NCBI GenBank assembly: GCA_036426205.1
Contig: WSYH01001206.1
Coordinates: 62,001-126,000 of the forward strand
Origin: Ascaphus truei
Lineage: Eukaryota > Chordata > Amphibia > Anura > Ascaphidae
Length of the DNA stretch: 64,000 nt
Direction of reading: 5' to 3'
Under the pieces are notes generated by a model. The model had not been told where the DNA came from, ran no database searches, and saw only the letters and a list, made by a program, of their open reading frames with translations. The position numbers were made by a program, and so were the translations under genes. Each line of letters starts with the position of its first letter. Position 1 is the stretch's first letter. Below are positions 12,167 through 25,413 of the stretch, one piece after another.

Positions 12167-12972
12167 CCTTTTTTCATAGAAAACTCAAATAAAGAACAAG
12201 TTTATATATAAAAAAGATTTTTGACAAAAAAGCCAGGAAGCGCAAGTTTGGGTTTGCCAACTAATTAAAAAAAAAATACTGACACACACAGGAATCAGAA
12301 GTTTTATTTAAGAAAAACTAACTAAACTAACTAATCATGTAGATTGTAAAAGGCAATATCAATTGGGGTCATTCTATTCTACACTGCACGTACATACATT
12401 TCCAAAAACAAAACGTTCCTTAGAACATCTTTCCTTGATTTAACCATTTTGCTCTGCAATACGTTGCAGGCCCATCTGGCAATCAAAGGGTTAAACTACA
12501 GTAACATGTAACCCACCCACATTAATCAGGAGCTAATGCCTTCTCCCACTATGATAACAAAATGCATAAGCATGGTATTTTCAGCATCTGTTTATGCAGG
12601 GATCAATACCCAGCTGAATGCAGCTCTGGACATTGTTCTCAAAGGGTTTTTTTTTTTTAGCTGAGTTGTAATTAAACACAAAGAAGATGTTGTAAACATA
12701 TAATACTTACCTAATGTGCTGATGGCTACAGGTAATATTTTCAGCCGCCTAATATAACAGCAGCCTCCTTCTCACACCGCATTCGTCTTCTCTTTGGTAA
12801 ACATTTTACAGGGGAGGAGACTTTCTGCATCACGGCCCTTTCTGAAAGAAAAAAAAAACCCCCAACTGAAAAGGGGAGTGAATATATTACATTGTCTGTG
12901 CTGCTGTCGTTCGTGTTTATTCCTCACCATTAGCATAATATTTTATATTGATGTGAAAATAATATTATAGAC
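12167..12972. other. Unique AT-rich segment, no gene seen
   Basis: About 800 bases are present here but not at the equivalent place in the second block (25605-25793). There are A-runs, a T-run at about 12647-12658, and a good splice-donor-like sequence on the minus strand near 12713 (ATTAGGTAAGTATT). No long ORF. It may be original host sequence or another insertion. Confidence 0.4.
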
Positions 12973-14340
12973 CAGGGGTGGGCAACCTATTTTTCAATGT
13001 AGCCACAAATGTGGCGAATTAGAAGTGAAAATAGCCACAACGTATTAAAATTGAGGTATTGTGTTGTGCATGCGAAAATTTGTTATTTTTCCTCCGCTCG
13101 TCCCCTCAGCACTAGTGCCGCCGCCGGCGTCCTCACACTTGCCGGGAGGGAGGGGGGAGAGGGGCGCGAGGGGACTCTCACTTGCCACCACGCTTCCCAT
13201 TACAATGGGAAACAACTAGTAGGTACTCAATTCGCCACACTTTGACTGCCAATTAACTGGTTCAATTTATTAGGGGGCTCTGAATATGGAAGTGCTTGTC
13301 AACCAAGTGTTTTCTTTACCCTATGCATATCTTGTCCTTATCAGAGAGATGATAAAGATAAGGGGAGAGGGGGCTGTGTGTGACTGCAAGTACTTGCTGT
13401 GCACACAGTAACAACAGACAAAGGGGAAAGGAAATCAACCCCAACCATTAGCTCATAGTGTTTTTAAATTAATCCTTATTGGTGTCAGACTTGGGTAAAA
13501 AACAAACAAACCAAAAAAAACATCAATCACCTAGGTTTAACCCTTTAAACATGAAACTTGAAAGTTATAATAAACCTGAGGGGGGAAGAGTGGACTGCGA
13601 GAGTGGGGGCAGAGAATAAGCCGAGGTGGGGGGGGGAAGAGAGAGAGAAGTGGGGTGGTGCAGAGATATAGCGGGTGTGTTTGTGAAAGCGAGATCCAGG
13701 GTGTTGTTGGGAATACGAGAGAGCGGTGGTTTGGCCTACTCTAGAGAGGGTGGGGTTGTGCCGTCTCTATATTGGTGGGGAAAGATATAGCTCGTTTTGG
13801 GGGTCAACTCTCCTTCGTTTGCTTTGTTTGACGAATCGAACGATGTTTTTACGCTTTTCTCGTTACTCTCACTTGCCACCACGCTTCCCATTACAATGGG
13901 AAACAACTAGTAGGTACTCAATTCGCCACACTTTGACTGCCAATTAACTGGTTCAATTTATTAGGGGGCTCTGAATAGGGAAGTGCTTGTCAACCAAGTG
14001 TTTTCTTTACCCTATGCATATCTTGTCCTTATCAGAGAGATGATAAAGATAAGGGGAGAGGGGGCTGTGTGTGACTGCAAGTACTTGCTGTGCACACAGT
14101 AACAACAGACAAAGGGGAAAGGAAATCAACCCCAACCATTAGCTCATAGTGTTTTTAAATTAATCCTTATTGGTGTCAGACTTGGGTAAAAAACAAACAA
14201 AAAAAAAAAACATCAATCACCTAGGTTTAACCCTTTAAACATGAAACTTGAAAGTTATAATAAACCTGGGGGGGAGAGAGAGGGGGGGGGGAGAGAGAGG
14301 GAGAGGGGAGAGAGAGGGAGAGGGGAGAGAGAGGCTAAAG
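12973..14340 (+). mobile_element. hAT-like non-autonomous element, copy A, right end missing
   Basis: The left end CAGGGGTGGGCAACCT matches the terminal repeat of copies B and C, and CAGGGGT..-type ends are typical of hAT transposons. The interior has GCCACAAATGTGGC-type hairpins. After 14270 it runs into a GA-rich microsatellite, and the right terminal repeat is absent. No transposase. The eight-base target duplication expected for hAT could not be tested because one end is missing. Confidence 0.6.
13172..14270 (+). repeat. Near-identical 406-bp direct repeat within hAT copy A
   Basis: 13172-13577 and 13865-14270 are almost identical, starting ACTCTCACTTGCCACCA and ending ATAATAAACCTG. About 287 bases of G/A/T-rich sequence separate them. 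Each unit is followed by a G/A-rich tract, as are the matching units at 26010 and 28491. A local tandem duplication is likely. Confidence 0.8.
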
Positions 14341-15987
14341 TCTCCAGGAGGAGAGTTGCTACTCAAAAAGAGAGATGGAAGTCATTCGGGAGGAGAGGAT
14401 GCTCCTTGAAAACAGAGTAAGTTCTATGGAGACGCTCGAAGAGTTTTAAATAGAGGTTTGAAAACTATAAACCAAATGAGTAAGAACTTCTCTGTTCCAA
14501 GCCAGTGAAGGAGACAAAAGAGCCATGAGAAGAGGACTATGATAGAAGAAAAGGCAAAGGACGCAATTAGCGATGGAAAAAGCAGAGGGGACTGGAAAAA
14601 ATAAAAAATATCCGTTGGAGAATGACAGGTTGATCTTGTCAAGTAAGCTGGAGAGGGCCTACGATGCTTCTGCCCAGCAGTACCAGGACTTTCATGGCTC
14701 CCAGTTGACGCCAGAGTACTGGAAGCATCTCAGAAAGAGGTCACGGCTTACTACAGAGGGAAAGCCTCAAGAGAAGAGTTGCCACTTCAACACAGAAACT
14801 ATGTTCATAGAGAGAAACTCTTCGAAGGGTTAAATATCGGTTTGAACTGTAACCCAGTGAGTGGCAAGAATCTCATGTCCAAGTCGTGAAGGAGATAAGA
14901 AACTCCATGGAATAGGATGAGGAGAAGGGAAAGAGAAACAGTTGGCCAGGAAAGTTAGATGCAACGACATTGCAGAATGACAGAGAGATGCTGCAAGAAG
15001 AAGTGTCCTCCTGGAGCGGCGCACACAAGCAGAAAATATGCTCGAGTCAGCGATCGATAACTGCGACACAATCTGCAGAACACCAAGGGAACTGGGTGAC
15101 TGCTTGAAGAAAGCGCGAGGTTCTGCAGGAAGACAAATTTCCAGGACTGCACTACAAAAAAATATGCTAGCAAGAGTATTTGGTACCCAGTGTGTCCCCA
15201 AAGAACAGCATGAGAGTGAAGGCCACATAGCATAACCAGAGCCTCGCTGGAGGAGAGCTACAGCTAGCGCTGAATACGCATCTCAAGCAACTACAGCGCG
15301 CAGGCGCAGCTCGCTGAGCTAAAGACACAGCTTGCCAAAAGGGAGAGAGAAGAGAAGGTGTCCTGTATCTACAAGTGGCGGCCTGACACACGCTATGGGT
15401 CAAATGGCCTGCTTGCCTGCAAATATATTGTGACCACACGCCCATGATAAGTCGGCGCAGCTGAGCGTACAATGACGGCCGGAGGAGTACCGGCAAGCTG
15501 CGTCAGAATGAAGAAGATCAACATTCAAGCTTTACTCTGAGTTCAGCTGAGATGATGGAGTCGCACTCTCAACGCCAAAAAGAGTTGAAATGACAATGCT
15601 TGAGTGGAGAAAATGAAGTGCAGAAAGGACAGCTCAGAGCTGAAAACTTTGAATAGCTGGTTTTCTTTGGGTGGTGCCGACAACGCTCGCAGAGGAAGAC
15701 CAGGAGAAGCGAACTCTGTGTCCCCAAGATCTGGGAACTGCTAGAAAAGCCATTGCAGCCTTCCTTGATGCCACATTCCTGTATTCTCTGTCCCTGCTGG
15801 TGGGTGAAACGCACCACTTTCGGGGTGTTCCTTGCAGCAATACCACTGTCTGGGTGATAACCTCCTCTCCCGCTGACCAAACCACCAGAGGGGGCACCTT
15901 GGTTCCATTTCATCAAGGGGCCCTCCGGGAAGAGCATGGAGGATCGTATCGGTTGAGAACGCCTTAGAACTCGAGAGGGGGTGAGTA
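14341..15987. other. Unrecognised AG-rich sequence with a diverged internal repeat
   Basis: The sequence is rich in GAG/AAG codon-like triplets with short ORFs (14573-14833 and 15038-15235 on the plus strand) whose glutamate- and lysine-rich composition suggests a decayed coiled-coil or retroelement gag. Two segments about 390 bases apart resemble each other (near 14434 and 14820: AGAGTTTTAAATAGAGGTTTG versus AGGGTTAAATATCGGTTTG). A purine-rich run GAGAGGGGGTGAG at 15972-15984 precedes the putative LTR. No protein family is claimed. Confidence 0.3.
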
Positions 15988-16555
15988 TGTCCGGGTCGCC
16001 TAGACCTCCTGCCTAGCCATAGCTTTTGTGTCTATGGGTGTGCGTGCCTTCTGTTTCCTCTGGGTTTCCTCTTCTGCCTGTCTGTCTCTTGTTGTCCTGT
16101 CCTGTCCTTTATAGCTCGCTTCCTGTCGTGTGATTTTGCCTTTGCTTGAATGTCAGGACTCCTTCAGTAATTGCTCAATGCCTACTAGATCCTGATCTGT
16201 TACCGTACCTGTATGATATGAAGTCTGTACACAGTAAAAGCCCTTGCTGGTAATGTTTGCTGTCCCTGTGTTTGATGTTCTCAGGTCCCTGCCCCAGAAC
16301 TGTCCTTGCCCCCTGTCCGTGTGCCAGTCTCCTCGTTGCTGACCTCTGCTTGTTACCTACTGACTTCCGCTCCTGCCACCTGCCTGGACCTCGTGCTTGT
16401 TACCGACTTCGCTAACATGCACGCCTGCCTTGGACCTTGCTTGTTTTGACTGCTCTGTCTGCCACCTGTCCTTGGACCCCTGACTGTGCCCCTACTATAC
16501 CGCCGTGTCTGTTCCGGCACCGAGATCCTAACCCGCCACAGGAGTCTCCCTGACA
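15988..16555 (+). mobile_element. Possible LTR of a Gypsy-like retrotransposon
   Basis: The segment starts TGTCCGGG and ends CCTGACA, giving TG...CA ends with the inverted TGTC/GACA pair. It is preceded by a polypurine tract, and the C/T-rich interior resembles amphibian Gypsy LTRs. No second LTR, primer-binding site or pol domain was found nearby, so it could be a solo or 3' LTR, or chance. Confidence 0.3.
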
Positions 16556-17080
16556 CTGATCGTTTTCTGAGAAATGGCCCGCCATCATACATCTCCAGAC
16601 CAAAAGACTTCCCCCACTCGTTCCTCCAAAGCGCTGGGGCTCACCCCACCACCAAACAGCACTAGGGACCTCTAAGCTGTCAACAGTGCCCAGGAAAGAG
16701 CAAAGAAACGACCGAGCCTACGAACGATAGCGAACAGTAAGCTCCCCAAACGCCCTCAGAACCAGGATCAGCGCCTCCAGTCCGCTCATAACCAACCTGG
16801 GGCTTTCCCCCCCCCCACCAGCTCCCTGCCGCGATCGAGAGAAAGAAGTGAGCCGAAAGCCAACACTCAACCTGGTGTCATCAACAGCCGCCCGTGCCGT
16901 CATTCCTCGAATCGAGAAAGAAGACCGCAGCTGACATCTGGACACAGGCCCCGTCCACCCTCTCCGCGCCGTGAGACCAGAGACAGGACCTGACTGACAG
17001 ATGTCTTTGACACGCATAAGCCGTAAGCCCCCGTCTACTCCGCACCCGGCCCATAACCCCCCTTTCCCCCCCTCCTCCCC
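16556..17080. other. No gene seen
   Basis: GC-rich sequence with C-runs and no coding features leads into the second block copy. Confidence 0.4.
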
Positions 17081-20000
17081 CTCTAGGATCGGACTATTTT
17101 TCTAGCACCAACACATCCTCAGGCCATCCTCCCAACTCAATATGGCCAATTACCTTGTCTACCATGCCGCCCTTGAACTCACTCGCTCTCTCTGCCCTAC
17201 GTAAAGAATAACAACCTACAAGTGGAAGCTAAACCGACTCCCTGCTCCACTGCCCCAAACAGAGATGTTCTTATAGAGACAACTCTCTATCTTTTTTTCA
17301 AATTATAAGGGTCAGTCTCGGCCCCAGCAATGGCATTGTGGGTAGTCCGCATAAGCGGCCTCATCAGGGGCACCTAATCTCAGTCGTGGCCCATAAGAAA
17401 ACAGAAACTCAAGCTTCACAAAGCACCTTACAGATAGATTGCCGCAACTTGCACAATAGCATAAGCACACAGCCTCCAAAAAAAATATTCAAACAATAAA
17501 CCAAAACTAGAGCAGCCCTCAAACACACCCAACTCGAAGAGGTAGAGGAGAGCACTGAGATGGTCCAGAAAAAATTTTATGACAAGGGCAACAAGGCCGA
17601 AAATAAGCTCTTGGCCACTAAACTCAGAGGCAACCCGAGTAATATCACAAATCTTTAAAATCTGCACTAAAAACGGTCAAATTTCATATATAGAGAAGAG
17701 ATAGCTCAGGAATTGTGCGGATTTGTTATTCGGACCCTACACTACACCCCCCTAACCATGACCCCCGACATCCCTCGAGACAATTCACATATGGAGCATG
17801 TAACCTCCCAGTCCCTCTCGAACAAGGAACTAGACGATCTAAACAAGAAATCTCCCGGAGGGAACTCTTCAGGAGCCATTGGTTACCTTAAAGTTAGCTA
17901 AAAAACCTGGCCCCGGACGCGGTTTACCACGCTTATTAGTAAAACATTCGTGCCGATTCTCTCCCCCTACCTCTTAGATATGTTCAAACTCTTTCCTGCA
18001 AGGGGAACCGCTCCCCTACTACAATCACCGCGGCAAACCTGGCAATTATCCACACATGGGAGGTAGAGACACCTCCTTTGTGGCAACTATAGGCCCAGCC
18101 CCTTCTGAATACCGTGATCTACAACCTATAGCGAAGATCTTGGCAAAACAGGACTCCAACCCCAATTCTCTCCACGCTATTCTATAGATCAGTAGGATTT
18201 GGTCGGTAGACAGGCCGTCTGACAAACCCGCAAAATTCCGGATATAATAGACCCATGTGCGGCCTCACAGAACCAGAGCGATGAATCCGTAGTATTGAAG
18301 CAGAAAAGCATTTGACAGAATCAAATGGGTTTCCTCCTAGATCAACATGCTGAAATTTGGAATTCAGGTGGCCCCTTCCTGCAGTGGGGGTTGAGCACCT
18401 CTACCAAAAACCCAACCAGCACATGTTTAAAATTTCAGTGGGCATTCTCTCGGACCCATTAAGTAGTCACGAAATGGAACCCGGCAGGGTTTGCCCACCC
18501 TTCCCCTTTGTTTATTCGCTAACCTAACAATTGAACCTTAGCGACACATTAGGGAAGTCAGAGGCATTATAAAGGTTTAGAAGTGGCGAAACAGTAATAC
18601 CAAAATCTCTTTATTTGCTGATCATGGTGATACCTGACCTCGGCGACCCCAAGTCTCCATACCCCATCTCAAAGAGTGCTAATCCCCAATTCACGCACTG
18701 TATCGACTACAAGTCATAGGACAAGTCAGAAGCAATAACGTATTCCTTATTTAGACCAGGGAATGGAGACTCCTACAAGGCTACTATAACTATCGATGGA
18801 GCACTACCTCATATTACATACCAGGATCGAATCTCAGCACCTAAGGCTCCCTATACCATCACCAACTACCCCCCTTGTTTGACAAAATCAAAAAGACCTG
18901 CGAGAAAAGAAAAAGCTCCAAATTTCCGGTTTGGAAGAATTATAATCAATACAAAAATGAATGTCTGGGCCGAGACGTCTTTATTCTTCCCACCTCCCTG
19001 TCCCCGTTCCCAATGCAGCCCTGAAACATATCCAGGCCTTATGTTCCAATTCATTTGGAATTAACCGGCCAAGATACAACGGTCTGTGATGTTGTTCCCC
19101 CCCAAGACAATGAGGATGGTGTGGGGGTCCCCCGACGTGATCAGTACTATTCTTTCGGCGGCCAGTTGAAGCAGGCTGTGGGTTGGAACTACGACCCGCC
19201 TCACCTGCTGGCTAGCGATCAATCACATCATGCTGCACCCTGCCACCCTCCAGGTCCATCTTGGTGCGCTGTGGGAAGGGAGGAGGACCACGGCGATTCG
19301 CTCTGGGGTAATAGATGACATTGGGATTTCTGCTCAAGAACAAAGGGAAACTATGCCTGCTAGCTCCCATCCCAACTTACCCCCATCTTGGAAACCCACA
19401 TTCCCTCTGGGTGCTCAAAAAACAATTCATGACCAATTCCAAGTCTAGTGAATAATGGCTGATTGCCGATCTGCGTGAAAAATGAGGAGTCCTCTCCTTA
19501 CTCAAGACTCCCTCCACACAAACATAACACCCAAGGTCTCCATCTGTTTCAAATTTTTGCAATTAGGCACTTCCTCATATCCCTAGCCCCAAACGCTAAA
19601 TTCCCCCCAATTAACAGGTTGAATCCCTTGCGGCAAGGATGCCATACCAGAAGAGGTTTGATCTCACAGTCATAGGGGATGCATGGAGTCGGAACCAGCC
19701 AGCCAATCCAAAGTATATGCAAAAATGGGCCAGAGGACCTCAATGGTACAATAGATATGGAACCAAAGTGGAGAGATATCTGGGAGGTTGGTCACAAAGA
19801 CCGTCAATCATGTACGAGTGACAAAAGAGACATACCTATTAAAATACATTCCAGTGGTACCGACCCCGGCATGCTGATCCGATCTTCCCCGGCACTCCAG
19901 ACGCGTGCTGGAGGGGGATGTGCCAACAGCGGGGAAATGGCCACAGTTGGTGGTATATTCCGCTAGGACAGGCCTGACAATTAGGCGTCCCGTACTGATG

Positions 20001-20275
20001 GAAAGGGGAGAGGAAGAAAACAGAGGTCACCCCACATCTCCCCCCAACCCCTCCCCCCACCCTTGCATGGATTATATATGGTGCGAGAGGTCTTCACCCC
20101 CGTCCCCCCTTAGAAGACTTCCTCCCCCTCCCACACCAACTAGAAAATACCCATTTGGGACAACATTTGTTTAACTCAGTAAAAATCATTGTCGTCATAT
20201 GCGATGACTATTGTCGTTATCATTTGGATGTATGTTGTTCTCAATAAAAAAAAAGTGATATAAAAAAAAACAATG
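17081..20275 (+). mobile_element. L1 (Tx1-like) LINE, second copy, saturated with small indels
   Basis: It is colinear with 3742-6880 over its whole length, including the same start point and the same double A-run tail. Reading frames collapse every 10-30 bases because of single-base gains and losses, so no long ORF survives. The FADH-encoding GATCAT (18620-18625) is shared with the first copy. The pattern looks like uncorrected sequencing error rather than age. Confidence 0.85.
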
Positions 20276-22370
20276 TCGCATCAATACATGTATCGTATGA
20301 ATGCTTGTGTAATTTTTTAAGGCCTCCACGTCCATACGATAGAAGTGTTTTCGTCATCAATTAAATTACAAAACATCATCATTCTGTAGAATTTCCGTGG
20401 TGTCGCTCTCAACATAAGAGGGGAGCTACAACGAAATGCGTCTCAAGTACTTTGTCTAAAAGATAACACTTGCTTGTGTCACTCAATTGTTAAATCCAGG
20501 AGACGTGGTCGTACCCGGGGTGGATTGACGAGTTTATGGATTTTGGGGAGCGGACTAAGAATCGTAGCTATATTAGGGACCGTTTTGTACATTACCATCT
20601 AAATTCTCGTTTGTTGTAACTGTATCTGCTTAGGCCTGTGCTTCAGGATGGTGTAATAGTTCTTGATTATATGAATAGTTGGGTCTTTACAGAGGACCTC
20701 ATTAGCAGGTTTGGTCATAACGTATCTAAGATTTTATTTAAGGGCTTCTTCTCAAAGAAACGATGTTGCCCCCCTTTGTCAAGGGTTTAATACACTATAC
20801 GGGTTGGCGCGTAGTGTTCATTCAAGCTTCTCTTTCATGACACTAAGAGTTGCCAGATTTTCTTGGCATATCTAATTTCTCCAAATCGGTAACAACCAAC
20901 TGGGGGGATACCCTCACTGTGGGACAAGTTCCCGGGCGGTGGGGGATTAAAAGTAGCTCTAGGTTTCAAGTCAGTGTATGCCCTTCCCGATGGGTCTATT
21001 GACTCTTCTTTGAGTGAGGCAAGGTTAGGAGGTTCTCACTGTCTAGTGTGGTCTAGGTCAGGTTGACCCAGGTCGTATAGATTAAATCTCTCTAACGTTT
21101 AAAGAACTTGTGTAACAAGTAAATTGGACCGCCGAAGAGAAACATGCTTCACGCACTCGAAGATATAAGGTCAGATGTGGGAGAGTAAGAGAGGCCCTTG
21201 GAGCAGTACATTCAAGTGGAAATCATCAAGAATATTGCACGAGAGATTACTGACTTGAAGCTTTTTTTTTTTTCTCCTCCTATAGATTTGTTAATATTGA
21301 CGTCTTCCTTCCGACTCTCCTCCTCCCTCTTTGACCTCCTGAAAACAATACGTTCCTGTCCTCGAAGATCGACTCCTCCTACCCCTTCTTTGTCTGTGAT
21401 TGGATTTGAAAGGGGATTTGGCTGTCTGTGTCCCTTGCCTTTAAAAAAAGATGTTTTACCTCCTTCAAACTCCTGTGTGTCGGGTTCTAATTAGCCCTCA
21501 TTCGTTAGAGGTAGTCCCAGTTCAGTGCTAGAGCTTGGGTGTGGGTCTGAATGGTTTCTAGGGTTGTTATGCTTAAATGACATATCCCTCGGTTATGAGC
21601 TTTTTTGTCACGTAAATATTTCGCTTTTAACGGTGCTTTAGATCATTGAATGTCGATACATTTGTTTTGAAATTTCATCTCAAGTGCGACAATTCATACA
21701 TTCTTCTCCATGTTGGGACAATAAGACATTGTAAGTTTTCGGTTGTATGGCCGTTTCTCTTTTACGTGATGTGTACAATCAATTCCATTAAGTTTATGCA
21801 CACTGAGTTAAGATCTTTCCATGATTTAGGAATACCCTTCTGTAGATGGGTGATGAAGCCAAATTCACCCGCAATCCTAGGTGATTATATTTTTTGAAGG
21901 TAATTCAAGCTAGTGATGTCCCACCACATTTTTGCTGTTTAATGCATAAACGTCAAATAATAAAATACTTTTAATGTCATCATTAGTGGAAGAATTGATA
22001 CTAGGTCTCAGAATGAAAACACATCGCTGGCTCGTTTTGCCATGTAAGAAATCTGCATGTTGTCAGAAGCCTGCCATATTAAAAGGACGTGCTAAGAGCA
22101 TAAGAAATGACGGGGTAACCGCTATTATATGAGATAATGGGGAGTAGGGAAAGGAGGTGGAAGAGCTCGAGCTACTTCTGTGAGATGGTTGCTATGTTGG
22201 TGAAGGAGAGTCCCATGGCAACAAACAACTACATTGCCAGACAATAAAAGACCCACTATGAACAAGCACTCGATAATGGTGGTACACAATAATTAAAAGA
22301 CTTATTAGTTATATGGGTGTAAATAGTGAAGGGCTAAACACAAACACATTCAAAAAAGTATTAAAACAGC
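20276..22370 (-). mobile_element. Penelope-like element family A, minus strand, second copy
   Basis: Colinear with 6881-9010, with frequent single-base indels. The minus-strand RT opening (LPKIHK, PPGRP-like) falls near 20490-20560 but cannot be read in one frame. Confidence 0.8.
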
Positions 22371-22384
22371 ACCTCCCAGTCATG

Positions 22385-25100
22385 GTAAAGACTGGTAGAG
22401 GTTGGGACTGGTAGGGTTGACTGGGGATACCTCACGAGAGGGTGAATTAGAACCACAACACACACAGGAGTGAAGGAGGTAAAAACATCTTTTTTTAAGG
22501 CAGGACAAGCACAGCCAAATCCAGCCTTTCACAATCAAATGCAAAGACAAGAAGGTAAGAGGAGTCGATCTTCGAGACAGAGACGTATGGGGTTTCCAGA
22601 GTGTCAAGAGGGAGGAGGAGGTCGAGTAAGGAGACGTTTGATATAACAACATCTCAGGAGGAGAACAGTCAAGTCATAATCTTCTCGTCCATAGTATGTA
22701 TTGATGATTTCCACTTAATGTACTCGCCAAGGCCTTCATTCTCTCCCACATCTGGACCTTAATAATATTCGAGTGCGGAATGAAGATGTTATCTTTCGGC
22801 TCGCAATTGAATGTACACAGTTTTCATTTATAACGTTAGAGAGGATTTCATCTAATAAGAACACTGGGTCAACCGTGACCTAGACCAACTAGGACCGTGG
22901 AACCTCACTAACCTGCCTCTACGAAGAAGAGTCGAGAGTAGACCCATCGGACACTTGAAACTACGAGCTTCTACTTTTTAATCCCCCACCGGGGACGATT
23001 GTCCGCAATGTGGAGGTATTCACACATTGGGTGTTACGATTTGGAAAATTCGACTTATTGCCAGGAATCAACTGGTGCAACCTTAGTGTATCATGCAAAG
23101 AAAGCTTTGAATGACCTACGCTCCACCCGTCTATAGTGATTAAACCCTCTGACAAAGGGGGAACATCGTTATTTTTGGAAAGAGACGCCTAAAAAAAGCT
23201 TCTGACTTACTGTCTCGCTCACCAAACTTCTATGAGGTTCCTCTTGTTAAGACCCAACTATTCAATATAACAAGAATACTGTTACATCTGAACACAGGCC
23301 TAGCACCGATAAAGTATCAACAAACGAGAATTTAATGGATGTACAACAAGGTCCCTATATAGCTACTTTCTATGTCTCCCCAAAATCCATAAGCTCATCA
23401 ATCCACCCCGAACGGACTCCAATTCGTCATACAGGTCCTTCCAACTGCCAACTTTTTAAGAGTTTAAAAGAAACTGCCTCCTAATGATGATGAATTGCAA
23501 TTACAAGCACAGTCCTATGCGCAACACTTCTTGCAAGAGGCTACATAAGAATAGCGTGAAACAGCATATAACAGAGCTAAAAAAACACAACGACATCAGT
23601 TGTTGAACCCCAACCCTACCGAAACCACGTGGACGGAAGATCATTCAGCCTTAGGGCACTCTATACGACAATGGCAAAATATTCTTTGACTTGCACAAGC
23701 ACGGCATGTTCTCTTAGAGAATACTGACTTTCGGGAAGTCTAAAACTAGACCCACTATGGTCAGTAGAGATTATACATCAGAGATCTTCTAGGTCATAGC
23801 ATCTGAACCCATTACCACCCCATTCACCTGGCAGATAAGAGAGCTCCAGGTAACTACAATGCCAGGTGCGGCCGTGCGTGTCAATACGCTAAAGTTTCTA
23901 AAACTTTTGGAGATGGGGACGATTAGTAGAACATTCAAAATGCTAAAGCTTTGTTGAATGTAAGTACCCACAGGCTTGATCTATCAAGCCAATATGTAAT
24001 GTGGTAAAAAATGTGGGGAAAACCAGTCCAACACTTAGCGAGGTCATAAACACATAGGGACACATTCAAATCAATCTTACACCCCATCGCCAAACTGTTA
24101 ATGGGCCCAGCCGAGGTGGACACGTCGAAACCTATGCTTAAGAGTATATACCAATCTCCCTGAAAACCATCAGAAAGGGGGGGTGACTGGGACAGAGAGC
24201 TCCCTTAAAAAGGAATGCAAGAAATGGATTTTAAGCCCTGGGACTCTTTATCTCAGGGCTGAATGAGGAATTTATGTTTGCCCCTTTATTGGCTAAGAAC
24301 ATGTCTGCCATGGTCATCCACTTCCCTTACATCAAGTAGAATGGATAATTGGACTAGTATTTCAATCAACATCCATCGGCTTACCGTCTATTTATCTGAT
24401 CAGATACATCTCAGGTCTGTTTGTCTGCGGATCACGTACTGAATTATAAACGTTTTTAAACCCTATTGGGCGTGGTGCTTATTTTCTATGTATTATATGC
24501 ATTTTTTCCCCACCCACAACCAACTGATCCCCGTTTTCGTAACTATTTACTTACATGTATCTGAAGGGTCTGCATTCTGATTATGGTTTCATCAGAAGTC
24601 CAGGGCATATACATTCACCAGTAATAATTATCAACATAACACATTCTTTCTTTAATATATAGGACTGATATATACGAACTTCACCCTAGCGCGTCCATGC
24701 ATTGCCTGGCAACGCCTGACTTTTAAAACCCCTGGCTACCGTAGAGGCGGGCCACCTTGAGAAAGCGTCAGCGTGACCGCAAATGATTGTCGGTGTGGGC
24801 GACTCCTCTGACGTACAGCACACGTGTTGGTGCGTGCGGCGTCTAGTGTATTCTTCTGCTTGCACTGCTGTAGAGGTGCGAGGCTGTGTGACATCCGTTA
24901 AGGGGCCTACCCCACCCGGCAATTTAACGTTCTGTGGTGTTTTCATGAATCCCCCGCAGAGTGGAGCTCTGCAGGCGCAGTATCTATCGGAGCTGTACTC
25001 ATATTGTCCTAGATAGCAGCCACCCAGGTATCATTCTATTTCTACTATATATTACGAGGGGGGTGTAGATCATCAATCACTAACCTCCCATACGCACAGG
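22385..25100 (+). mobile_element. Penelope-like element family A, plus strand, second copy
   Basis: Colinear with 9027-11640. It has the same head-to-head junction (near 22385-22430) and the same internal RT deletion (the RT opening near 23405 runs directly into the thumb region). ORFs are broken by small indels throughout. Confidence 0.8.
24756..24784 (+). ncRNA. Hammerhead-like hairpin, second copy of PLE-A
   Basis: CTTGAGAAAGCGTCAGCGTGACCGC matches the hairpin at 11314, with one inserted base in the second stem strand and GAAA changed to CAAA. It is probably a sequencing-error version of the same locus type. Confidence 0.4.
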
Positions 25101-25413
25101 ACAGATCGCATATACCACGTCTGTGTTAAGAGAACCTGTGTACAGTGTGTGAGCCAACTGATTGACTTATATATATAGGGCAGCATGAATACTATTTCAC
25201 TTAGTTAGACCACTGAGCGCTGCACCTCACACACAAGTCGCGGATCCATGTCGGACCACTTCGGTAGGTGCATCTATATTCCACCTACACACAAGTCGCA
25301 GATACCCAGCCGACCCTTCTGTAGGCATCTGTATACCACCTACAATGTTTTTAAATCACTCCTGTCCAACCAACTTATGCATTTATGGACCGTATAGCCT
25401 CTTCATCCACTTA

